NCBI RefSeq assembly: GCF_045291395.1
Contig: NZ_CP152342.1
Location: forward strand, 4,340,001 to 4,404,000
Origin: MR-S7 sp000400995
GTDB lineage: Bacteria > Pseudomonadota > Gammaproteobacteria > Burkholderiales > Burkholderiaceae_C
Reading direction: 5' to 3'
DNA length: 64,000 nucleotides
Shown: positions 23,511-33,238 of the stretch, in pieces
Position numbering within the stretch: position 1 is the first letter of the stretch
Layout of the letters: each line of letters starts with the position of its first letter
Made by a program: the position numbers and the translations under genes
The notes under the pieces: model-generated
Databases searched by the model: none
Told to the model about the DNA's origin: nothing
The model's input: only the letters and a program-made list of their open reading frames with translations

Positions 23511-25538
23511 ATGGTCCATCCCTCCACCCCCCTGGCTACCCTGCCGCGCGACGTGATCCAGCGCGACGGCACCCGCGCCGCGTTCGACGCCCACCGCATC
23601 CAGTCCGCCATCGCGCGCGCCGGCAGCGCCACCGGCGAATTCGGCGAGGACGAGGCGCAACTGCTCACCGCCCAGGCCACCAAGGTGCTGATCCACCGCT
23701 TCCGCGGCGAGGCGCCGGCCATCGAGCAGATCCAGGACGTGGTGGAGCAGACGCTGATCGCCGCCAACCACCTGCAGACCGCGCGCGCCTACATGGCCTA
23801 CCGCCAGCGCCACGCCACGCTGCGCGCCGACCGGCAGACGCTGGTGCACGTGGAAAGCTCCATCAACGAATACCTCACGCGCGCCGACTGGCGCGTGAAC
23901 GCCAACGCCAACCAGGGCTATTCGCTCGGCGGGCTGATCCTCAACGTGGCCGGCAAGGTCACGGCCAACTACTGGCTCTCTCATGTGTACGCGCCCGAGA
24001 TCGGCGAGGCGCACCGCAATGGCGACATCCACATCCACGACCTGGACATGCTCAGCGGCTACTGCGCCGGCTGGTCGCTGCGCACGCTGCTGCACGAGGG
24101 GCTGAACGGCGTGCCCGGCAAGGTGGAGGCGGGGCCACCCAAGCACATGAGTTCCGCCGTCGGGCAGATCGTGAACTTCCTCGGCACGCTGCAGAATGAA
24201 TGGGCAGGCGCGCAGGCGTTCTCCTCGTTCGACACCTACATGGCGCCCTTCGTGCGCAAGGACGGCATGGACTATGCCCAGGTGCGCCAGTGCATCCAGG
24301 AGCTGGTCTACAACCTCAACGTGCCCTCGCGCTGGGGCACGCAGACGCCGTTCACCAACCTCACCTTCGACTGGACCTGCCCCGAGGACCTGCGCGAGCA
24401 GGTGCCGGTGATCGGCGGCGTGGAGATGCCCTTCAGCTACGGCGCGCTGCAGGCCGAGATGGACCTCATCAACCGCGCCTACATCGACGTGATGACCACG
24501 GGCGACGCCAAGGGCCGCGTGTTCACCTTCCCCATCCCCACGTACAACATCACGCCCGACTTCCCGTGGGAGAGCGAGAACGCCGCTGCCCTCTTCGACA
24601 TGACGGCCAAGTACGGCCTGCCGTACTTCCAGAACTTCATCAACTCGGAGCTTTCGCCGAACATGGTGCGCTCCATGTGCTGCCGGCTGCAGCTCGACCT
24701 GCGCGAGCTGCTCAAGCGCGGCAACGGCCTGTTCGGCAGCGCCGAGCAGACGGGCAGCCTGGGTGTGGTCACGGTCAACTGCGCGCGGCTGGGCTATCTG
24801 CACGCGGGGGATGAGGCTGCACTGTTCAGCGCGCTCGACCGGCTGCTCGAACTCGGCAAGCAGAGCCTGGAGGTCAAGCGCAAGCTCATCCAGCGCCTGA
24901 TGGACCAGGGCCTGTTCCCGTACACCAAGCGCTACCTGGGCACCCTGCGCAACCACTTCTCCACGCTGGGCGTGAACGGCATCAACGAGATGATCCGCAA
25001 CTTCACGCACGACGCGCACGACATCACCAGCGAATGGGGCCACGCCTTCGCCGTGCGCCTGCTGGACCACGTGCGCGAACGCATGACGGCATTCCAGGAG
25101 GAAACCGGCCACCTTTACAACCTGGAGGCCACGCCCGCCGAGGGCACGACCTACCGCTTCGCCAAGGAAGACAGGAAGCGCTGGCCCGCCATCCTGCAGG
25201 CGGGCACGGCGGAGCAACCCTATTACACCAACAGCTCGCAACTGCCCGTGGGCTACACCAGCGACCCGTTCGACGCGCTGCAGCGCCAGGAGGCGCTGCA
25301 AGGCAAGTACACCGGCGGCACCGTGCTGCACCTCTACATGGGCGAGCGCATCTCCAGCGGCGCGGCCTGCCGCGAGTTGGTCAAGCGCGCGCTGACGAAC
25401 TTCCGCCTGCCCTACATCACCGTCACGCCGACGTTCTCCATCTGCCCCACGCACGGCTACCTCGCGGGCGAGCACCAGTTCTGCCCCACGTGCGATGCGG
25501 AGCGCCTGGAGGCCAAGCGCCGACGCCTCGCGGCTTGA
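23511..25538 (+). CDS. nrdD: anaerobic ribonucleoside-triphosphate reductase, large part lacking the glycyl-radical domain
   Basis: 675 residues. An N-terminal ATP-cone spans about 10-105 (VIQRDGTRAAFDAHRI). The ten-stranded barrel core follows, with the substrate-site sequence SMCCRLQLDLREL and VTVNCARLGYL. The C-terminus ends in the zinc site, Cys645, His648, Cys658 and Cys661 (CPTHGYLAGEHQFCPTC). In ordinary NrdD the chain continues into the glycyl-radical domain (RVxGY) after this site. Here it stops 14 residues later at a TGA, and that domain is encoded by the next gene. The enzyme reduces NTPs to dNTPs without oxygen. A FNR-like box lies upstream. Confidence 0.93.
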   Translation: MVHPSTPLATLPRDVIQRDGTRAAFDAHRIQSAIARAGSATGEFGEDEAQLLTAQATKVLIHRFRGEAPAIEQIQDVVEQTLIAANHLQTARAYMAYRQRHATLRADRQTLVHVESSINEYLTRADWRVNANANQGYSLGGLILNVAGKVTANYWLSHVYAPEIGEAHRNGDIHIHDLDMLSGYCAGWSLRTLLHEGLNGVPGKVEAGPPKHMSSAVGQIVNFLGTLQNEWAGAQAFSSFDTYMAPFVRKDGMDYAQVRQCIQELVYNLNVPSRWGTQTPFTNLTFDWTCPEDLREQVPVIGGVEMPFSYGALQAEMDLINRAYIDVMTTGDAKGRVFTFPIPTYNITPDFPWESENAAALFDMTAKYGLPYFQNFINSELSPNMVRSMCCRLQLDLRELLKRGNGLFGSAEQTGSLGVVTVNCARLGYLHAGDEAALFSALDRLLELGKQSLEVKRKLIQRLMDQGLFPYTKRYLGTLRNHFSTLGVNGINEMIRNFTHDAHDITSEWGHAFAVRLLDHVRERMTAFQEETGHLYNLEATPAEGTTYRFAKEDRKRWPAILQAGTAEQPYYTNSSQLPVGYTSDPFDALQRQEALQGKYTGGTVLHLYMGERISSGAACRELVKRALTNFRLPYITVTPTFSICPTHGYLAGEHQFCPTCDAERLEAKRRRLAA

Positions 25539-25542
25539 AGCC

Positions 25543-25600
25543 GAATCGCCCTCCAGCGCTTTTCCACCAAGCGCGAGCAGCTATCAAAACCGAAGTATCC
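25543..25600. repeat. dispersed palindromic repeat, copy 6
   Basis: CCGAATCGCCCTCCAGCGCT, CCACCAAGCGCGAGCAGCTA and TCAAAACCGAAG are the family elements. It lies exactly at the junction of the two NrdD pieces. Confidence 0.85.
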
Positions 25601-25620
25601 CAACCCTGAAGGAGTTCACC

Positions 25621-25821
25621 ATGAGCCATTTCTCCACCACCGAGCAAGCCGCCCTGGCCGCCGTACAGCTCACCGACGAGGAGCGCCAGCCCTGCGAGGT
25701 CTGGACCCGCGTGATGGGCTACCACCGCCCCGTGGCCAGCTTCAACACCGGCAAGCAGGGCGAGCACAACGAGCGCCGCTTCTTCGCCGAGCCCGCACGT
25801 GGCTGCAGTTACCACTGCTGA
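25621..25821 (+). CDS. detached glycyl-radical domain of NrdD
   Basis: 66 residues. It carries the glycyl-radical motif CEVWTRVMGYHRPVASFNTG, with the predicted radical at Gly33, and continues KQGEHNERRFF as in the C-terminus of intact class III reductases. It has its own strong ribosome site (AAGGAGTTCACC before the ATG), in a different frame from the large part, so it is translated as a separate protein. It would have to dock into the barrel of the large subunit and be charged by NrdG. It parallels GrcA (YfiD), a free glycyl-radical spare part for pyruvate formate-lyase. A Cys pair at the very end (GCSYHC) is notable. Confidence 0.9.
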   Translation: MSHFSTTEQAALAAVQLTDEERQPCEVWTRVMGYHRPVASFNTGKQGEHNERRFFAEPARGCSYHC

Positions 25822-26483
25822 GGCGTTGCGCATCGGCGGCCTGACGCCGCTCACCACCATCGACTTCCCCGGCAGGCTGGCGGCCGTGGTCTTCTGCCAG
25901 GGCTGCCCCTGGCGCTGCGGCTACTGCCACAACACGGAACTGCTCGATGCCGGCGCACCCACGGCCCACATCTGGGCCGACGTGGAGCGCCTGCTGCACG
26001 CGCGGCGCGGCCTGCTCGACGGCGTGGTGTTCTCGGGCGGCGAGCCCACGCTGCAGGCCGCCCTTCCCGATGCGCTGGCACGCGTGCGCGTCCTGGGCTT
26101 CGCCACCGGCCTGCACACGGCCGGCATGTACCCCGAGCGGCTCGCGGCCCTGCTGCCGCTGCTCGACTGGGTGGGGCTGGACATCAAGGCCCCGCTGCAC
26201 CGCTACGACGCGATCACGCGCACGCCGGGCAGCGGCGCGAGGGCGTGGGAGTCGCTGCGCCATGTGCTCGTCAGCGGCGTGGCCTATGAATGCCGCACCA
26301 CCTGGAACACGGGGCTTTACGGGGAGGACGACCTGCAGGCCCTTGCCGGCGCCCTGGCGGCCGAAGGCGTTCGGCACTGGGCGCTGCAGGAGTGCCGCAA
26401 GGAGGGCGCCCCCCTGGGCCGCGCCGCAGCGCATCGCGCAGCATTGGCCCGGCACGCTCGCCGTGCGCCGCGCCTGAGCGCCG

Positions 26484-28355
<1,872 letters not shown>

Positions 28356-28359
28356 TCTT

Positions 28360-28416
28360 GTTTTGATAGCTGCTTGCGCTTGTCCTGCAAGCGCTGGAGG
28401 CCGATTTGGCTTGAAA
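28360..28416. repeat. dispersed palindromic repeat, copy 7
   Basis: TTTTGATAGCTGCTTGCGCT and CCTGCAAGCGCTGGAGGCCG are followed by ATTTGGCTTGAAACC. It sits just upstream of the recQ start. Confidence 0.88.
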
Positions 28417-28470
28417 CCTGTAGCGAAGACACGCACGCGCGCGAAGCGCCTATTGTGCGCGCGCCCAACC

Positions 28471-28485
28471 ATTCGCAAAGCGAAT
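28471..28485. promoter_or_regulatory. LysR-type T-N11-A dyad upstream of second CoA-transferase cluster
   Basis: ATTCGC-AAA-GCGAAT is a perfect dyad containing T-N11-A. A second dyad, ATCGG-TCCG-CCGAT, follows at 28488-28501. Both lie 70-100 bases before the TctC start. They are candidate sites for the LysR gene at the operon's far end. Confidence 0.55.
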
Positions 28486-28572
28486 CGATCGGTCCGCCGA
28501 TTGAATTGGACTTGAATCGCCGCGATGGCCACCATGGGCGCGCATTCCCACACCGATACAGGAGACACGCCC

Positions 28573-29541
28573 ATGAAAACCATCCTGCGCGCCACGTTCG
28601 CCGCGTGTGCCCTCGCCGCCGGCGCCTCGGCGGCACTGGCACAGCAGCCCTACCCCAGCGGCCCCGTCACCCTCGTCGTGCCGTTCGCGGCCGGCAGCGG
28701 CACCGATTCGGTGGCACGCGCCGTGGCCTCGGGGCTGGCCGCGCGGCTCAGGCAGCCGGTGGTCGTGGACAACAAGCCCGGCGCCAACGCCCAGGTGGCC
28801 GCGCAAGCCGTCGCCAAGGCCAGGGCCGACGGCTACACGCTGTTCATGACCACGAACACCTCGCACTCGGCCAACCCCTGGCTGGTCAAGAACCTCAAGT
28901 ACGACCCGATCAAGGACTTCACGCCCGTGGCGCGCGTGGGCGAGCTGCCCTTCGCGCTGGCGGTGAACCCCGCCCTGCCCGCCAAGACCCTGGCCGAGCT
29001 GCTGGACTACGCGCGCGCCAATCCCGGCAAGCTGAGCTACGCCACGCCCAACAGCACCTCGCTGGTGGCGATGGAGAGCATCAAGCACATCGCGAAGGTG
29101 GACATCGTCGGCATTCCGTACAAGTCCAGCCCGCAGGCCATGACCGACCTCGTGGGCGGGCAGGTGCAGGTCTACGTGGCCGACCTGGGCTCGGGCATGG
29201 GCATGCTCAAGACCGACAAGGTGCGCACGCTGGGCATCACCACGGCCGAGCCCACGCCGCTGCTGGCGGGCGTACCGCCCATCGGCCAGACGGTGAAGGG
29301 GTTCGACCTGACCTCGTGGAACGGCATCTTCGGCCCCGCGGGCCTGCCGCCGGCCGTGGTGCAGCGCCTGAACACCGAGCTGCAGGCCGTGCTGGCCGAC
29401 AAGGAGCTGCAGGACAAGCTCGGGCAGATCGGCTTCCAGGTGTGGCCGAGCAAGACGCCCGAGGAGTTCGCGCAGTACGTGGGCGGCCAGCTCGCCCACT
29501 GGCGCACGCTGATCCAGCAGGCCGGCATCCAACCCGAGTGA
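28573..29541 (+). CDS. Bug/TctC family periplasmic solute-binding protein
   Basis: 322 residues. The signal peptide (LRATFAACALAAGASAALAQ) is followed by YPSGPVTLVVPFAAGSGTDSV, the family mature start. AGGAGACACGCCC precedes the ATG. It is the first gene of a plus-strand operon with a CoA-transferase, cupin and acyl-CoA dehydrogenase, so the bound carboxylate is probably the substrate that the transferase activates. Confidence 0.92.
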   Translation: MKTILRATFAACALAAGASAALAQQPYPSGPVTLVVPFAAGSGTDSVARAVASGLAARLRQPVVVDNKPGANAQVAAQAVAKARADGYTLFMTTNTSHSANPWLVKNLKYDPIKDFTPVARVGELPFALAVNPALPAKTLAELLDYARANPGKLSYATPNSTSLVAMESIKHIAKVDIVGIPYKSSPQAMTDLVGGQVQVYVADLGSGMGMLKTDKVRTLGITTAEPTPLLAGVPPIGQTVKGFDLTSWNGIFGPAGLPPAVVQRLNTELQAVLADKELQDKLGQIGFQVWPSKTPEEFAQYVGGQLAHWRTLIQQAGIQPE

Positions 29542-29549
29542 CGACCGCC

Positions 29550-30776
29550 ATGACCACTCCCGCTGCCGGCCCGCTCGCAGGCGTGCGCGTGCTCGACCTG
29601 ACCACTGTCATCCTCGGTCCTTTCGCCACGCAGATCCTCGCGCAGCTCGGTGCCGAGGTCATCAAGGTGGAAACGCCCGAGGGCGACAACATGCGCCACG
29701 TGGGCCCCATGCGCCACCCCGGCATGGGCCACATCTTCCTGCACGCCAACGCGGGCAAGCAGAGCATCGTGCTTGACCTCAAGCACCCCGAGGGGCGCGA
29801 GGCCGCGCTGAAGCTCGCCGAGGGCTGCGACGTGCTCATCAGCAACGTGCGCCCGCAGGCCATGCAGCGGCTGGGGCTGGACTATGACGCGGTGCGCGCG
29901 CGCAGCCCGCGCATCATCCACGTGAGCTGCTGCGGCTTCGACCAGGACGGCCCCGACGCCGCGCGCCCCGCCTACGACGACCTGATCCAGGGCGCCACCG
30001 GCATCCCCTGGCTGATGCAGCAGTACGGCGCGCCCGAGCCCGCCTACGCGCCGACCACGCTGTCCGACCGCGTGACCGGCCTGCACGCCGTGTACGCGGT
30101 GACGGCCGCGCTCTACGCCCGCGAGAAGACGGGCCAGGGCCAGGCCATCGTGGTGCCCATGTTCGAGGCCATGGCGCAGTTCGTGCTGGGCGACCACATG
30201 GCCGGGCTCACTTTCGAGCCGCCGCTGGGCGACCCCGGCTACGCGCGCCTGCTCACCGCGCACCGCAAGCCCTACGCCACGGCAGACGGCATGCTCTGCG
30301 TGCTGATCTACAACGACAAGCACTGGCGCAGCTTCTTCGCCGCCATCGGCGAGAGCGAGGGCCTTGCGCGCGACGAGCGCTTCGCCACCCACGGCGCGCG
30401 CGCCGCGAACATCGACGCCGTGTATGCCGAGGTGGCGCGCATCCTGCGCACGCGCACCACGGCCGAGTGGCAGGCGCTGCTGGACGCGGCCGACGTGCCC
30501 CACATGCCCATGAACTCGCCCGCCGACCTGCTGGTGAATCCGCAGTTGCGCGCCACCGGCTTCGTCAGCGACACCGTGCACCCCACCGAAGGCCCGATGC
30601 ACGCTCTGGCCCACCCCACGCGCTGGAGTGCCACGCCGCCCGCGCGCGCGCCAGCGCACGCTCCGCGCCTGGGCGAACACACACGCGCACTGCTGGCCCA
30701 GGCGGGCTATTCCCCCGAACGGATCGAGGCGCTGCTGGCCCAGGGGGCCTGCCGCGCTGCAGGAGAACCCACATGA
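29550..30776 (+). CDS. CaiB/BaiF family (class III) CoA-transferase
   Basis: 408 residues. LAGVRVLDLTTVILGPFATQ begins the fold; AQLGAEVIKVETPEGDN is the CoA-binding segment and the catalytic Asp lies in TTLSDRVTGLHA. Also typical are GQGQAIVVPMFEAMAQFVLG and a C-terminal PRLGEHTRALLAQ. The start is eight bases after the TctC stop. The substrate is unknown. It is a divergent paralogue of the transferase in the first cluster. Confidence 0.92.
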   Translation: MTTPAAGPLAGVRVLDLTTVILGPFATQILAQLGAEVIKVETPEGDNMRHVGPMRHPGMGHIFLHANAGKQSIVLDLKHPEGREAALKLAEGCDVLISNVRPQAMQRLGLDYDAVRARSPRIIHVSCCGFDQDGPDAARPAYDDLIQGATGIPWLMQQYGAPEPAYAPTTLSDRVTGLHAVYAVTAALYAREKTGQGQAIVVPMFEAMAQFVLGDHMAGLTFEPPLGDPGYARLLTAHRKPYATADGMLCVLIYNDKHWRSFFAAIGESEGLARDERFATHGARAANIDAVYAEVARILRTRTTAEWQALLDAADVPHMPMNSPADLLVNPQLRATGFVSDTVHPTEGPMHALAHPTRWSATPPARAPAHAPRLGEHTRALLAQAGYSPERIEALLAQGACRAAGEPT

Positions 30777-31159
30777 CCACCCCATCCCGCTACCTGGTGC
30801 GCGCCGCCGACGTGCCCGGCTACCAGCCCGCCAACCACCACCACACCGTCAACCAGCGCCTGATCGGCCCCGAGACCGTGGGTGCACGGCAGATGGAAGT
30901 GCTGCTGGGCACGCTGCACCAGGGCGGCGGCGCGCTGCCGCACGCCCACCCCGGCATCGAGCAGGCCTGCTACCTGCTCGAGGGCACGGCCCGCGCCGAG
31001 GTCGATGGCGAAGCCTTCGACATGGTGCCCGGCGACATGTGCTTCTTCCCCGCCGACCGCATGCACGTCTTCACCGTGACCAGCGACACGCCCGTGAAGC
31101 TGCTCGTCATCTACAGCCCGCCCTACGGCGAATCCCCCGAAAAGGTTATCCGGCCATGA
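30773..31159 (+). CDS. small cupin-domain protein
   Basis: 128 residues, a single double-stranded beta-helix. Cupin motif 1 has PHAHPGIEQACYLLEG with candidate metal ligands His, His and Glu; motif 2 has PGDMCFFPADRMHVF with the last His. The start overlaps the CoA-transferase stop (ATGA) and the stop overlaps the next start. Small cupins of this kind may be isomerases, dioxygenases or sensors; the reaction is unknown. Confidence 0.88.
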   Translation: MTTPSRYLVRAADVPGYQPANHHHTVNQRLIGPETVGARQMEVLLGTLHQGGGALPHAHPGIEQACYLLEGTARAEVDGEAFDMVPGDMCFFPADRMHVFTVTSDTPVKLLVIYSPPYGESPEKVIRP

Positions 31160-32319
31160 ACTTCGCGCACACCCCCGAGCAGGAGCAGATCCGCGACGCC
31201 ATCGAGCGCGTCTGCGCGCCCTTCGACGCCGACTACTGGCACGCCCGCGACGACGACGGCCAATTCCCCGAGGACTTCTACCGCGCCCTGGCCGACGCCG
31301 GCTGGCTGGGCATCGCCATGCCCGAGGAATACGGCGGCGCGGGCCTCGGCATCACCGAAGCCGCGCTGATGATGCACACCATCTCGGCCTCCGGCGCCGG
31401 GCTGTCGGGCGCCTCGGCCGTGCACATGAACATCTTCGGCCTGCACCCGGTCGTGGTCTACGGCACGCCCGAGCAGAAGGCGCGCATGTTGCCGCCGCTG
31501 ATCCAGGGCAAGGACAAGGCGTGCTTCGGCGTGACCGAGCCGAACACCGGGCTCAACACCCTCAAGCTCAAGACCCGTGCAGTGCGCGAGGGCGGCCACT
31601 ACGTGGTGCACGGGCAGAAGGTGTTCATCTCCACCGCGCAGCAGGCCAGCAAGATTTTGCTGCTGGCGCGCACCAAGCCGGTGGAGGAATGCAAGGGCAC
31701 CGAAGGGCTGTCGCTGTTCTACACCGACTTCGACCGCAGCAAGATCGAGGTGCACGAGATCCCGAAGATGGGCCGCAAGTGCGTCGATACGAACCAGCTC
31801 TTCATCGACGGCCTGCGCATCCCCGTGGAAGACCGCATCGGCGAGGAGAACAAGGGCTTCGAATACATCCTGCACGGCATGAACCCCGAGCGCATCCTGA
31901 TCGCCTGCGAGGCCATCGGCCTGGGCCGCGCGGCACTGGCGCGCGGCGCGCAGTACGCCAGCGAGCGCGAGGTGTTCGGCCGCCCCATCGGCAAGAACCA
32001 GGGCATCCAGCACCCGCTGGCCGAGCGCTGGATGGAGCTGGAGGCCGCCTTTCTCATGGCCATGAAGGCGGCCTGGCTCTACGACCAGCGCCAGCCCTGC
32101 GGCGCCGAGGCCAACGCCGCCAAGTTCCTGGGCGCGGAGGCCGGCTTTCGCGCCTGCGAGACGGCCATCTTCACGCATGGCGGAATGGGCTACGCCAAGG
32201 AATTCCACGTCGAGCGCTACATGCGCGAGAGCTGGATCCCGCGCCTGGCACCGGTGAGCCCGCAGCTCATCCTGTGCTTCATCGCCGAAAAAGTCCTGGG
32301 TCTCCCCAAGTCGTACTGA
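31156..32319 (+). CDS. acyl-CoA dehydrogenase family protein
   Basis: 387 residues. EEYGGAGLGITEAALMMHTI is N-terminal, FGVTEPNTGLNTLKLKTRA is the FAD/substrate loop and EVFGRPIGKNQGIQHPLAE the C-terminal signature. As in the first cluster, the C-terminal YEGT-type motif is absent (RESWIPRLAPVSPQLI) and the chain ends ...AEKVLGLPKSY. The two are therefore close paralogues. The Glu in MNPERI may be the catalytic base (inference). Its start overlaps the cupin stop (ATGA). Confidence 0.92.
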   Translation: MNFAHTPEQEQIRDAIERVCAPFDADYWHARDDDGQFPEDFYRALADAGWLGIAMPEEYGGAGLGITEAALMMHTISASGAGLSGASAVHMNIFGLHPVVVYGTPEQKARMLPPLIQGKDKACFGVTEPNTGLNTLKLKTRAVREGGHYVVHGQKVFISTAQQASKILLLARTKPVEECKGTEGLSLFYTDFDRSKIEVHEIPKMGRKCVDTNQLFIDGLRIPVEDRIGEENKGFEYILHGMNPERILIACEAIGLGRAALARGAQYASEREVFGRPIGKNQGIQHPLAERWMELEAAFLMAMKAAWLYDQRQPCGAEANAAKFLGAEAGFRACETAIFTHGGMGYAKEFHVERYMRESWIPRLAPVSPQLILCFIAEKVLGLPKSY

Positions 32320-32344
32320 GCCGCGCGCGGGGCATGATGGCCCC

Positions 32345-33232
32345 ATGAAACTCCACCTGCTGCGCTACTTCGCCGTGCTGGCCGAGGAGCTGCACTTCGG
32401 CCGCGCGGCCGAGCGCCTGTCCATCACCCAGCCGCCGCTCAGCTCGGGCATCAAGGCGCTGGAGGACGAACTGGGCGTGAAGCTGTTCGAGCGCACCAGC
32501 AAGCACGTGGCCCTGACGCCCGCCGGCCATGCCTACCTGGCCGAGGTGCGCGTGGTGCTCGACCGCGTGGGGCGCGCGGGCGAGACGGCGCGCGCCGTGG
32601 CCGCGGGACTGCGCGGGCGGCTGGACATCGGTTTCACGGGCTCCATGGTCTACCGCGACATGCCGCGCATCGTGCGCGCCTTCGGGCAGCAGGCGCCGGG
32701 CATCGAGGTGCGCCTGTGCGAGATGTCCTCCAGCGAGCAGATCGAGGCGCTGCTGCGCCGCCAACTCCATGCGGGCTTCGTCAACCTGGGCGCCGTGCCG
32801 CCGCGGCTGGCCAGCCTTCCGCTGGCGGCGGACTACCTGGTGTGCTGCCTGCCCGAGGGCCACGCGCTGGCGCACGCCCCGTCCGTGGCGCTGCGCGCGC
32901 TGGCGCAGGAGAGCTTCGTGATGTTCGCGCGCGACGTGGCGCCGGCCAACCACGACAACGTGATCGCGCTCTTCCACCGCGCGGGCATCCATCCGCACAC
33001 GCGCCACGCGGCGCGCCAGTGGCTCACGGTGGTATCGCTGGTGGCGCTGGGCATGGGCGTGGCGCTGGTGCCCGCATCGCTCGCCCAGGCGGGCGTCCAG
33101 GGCGTGCGCTTCGTGCCCATCGCCGGGCTGCGCCATCCCACGGTGGGGGTGCTGGCCTGGCACGAGGAGGCGGATGCGCCCGCGCTGCAGGCCTTCCTGG
33201 AGGTAGCCCGCGGCGGCGGCGGGCCCCCTTGA
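32345..33232 (+). CDS. LysR family transcriptional regulator
   Basis: 295 residues. The HTH at about 1-60 reads LRYFAVLAEELHFGRAAERL then SSGIKALEDELGVKLFERTS. The effector domain has the usual GLRGRLDIGFTGS entry. It is co-directional with, and 25 bases after, the acyl-CoA dehydrogenase gene, so it probably regulates the operon that contains it. The T-N11-A dyad in front of the TctC gene is a candidate site. Confidence 0.93.
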   Translation: MKLHLLRYFAVLAEELHFGRAAERLSITQPPLSSGIKALEDELGVKLFERTSKHVALTPAGHAYLAEVRVVLDRVGRAGETARAVAAGLRGRLDIGFTGSMVYRDMPRIVRAFGQQAPGIEVRLCEMSSSEQIEALLRRQLHAGFVNLGAVPPRLASLPLAADYLVCCLPEGHALAHAPSVALRALAQESFVMFARDVAPANHDNVIALFHRAGIHPHTRHAARQWLTVVSLVALGMGVALVPASLAQAGVQGVRFVPIAGLRHPTVGVLAWHEEADAPALQAFLEVARGGGGPP

Positions 33233-33238
33233 CGGCGC

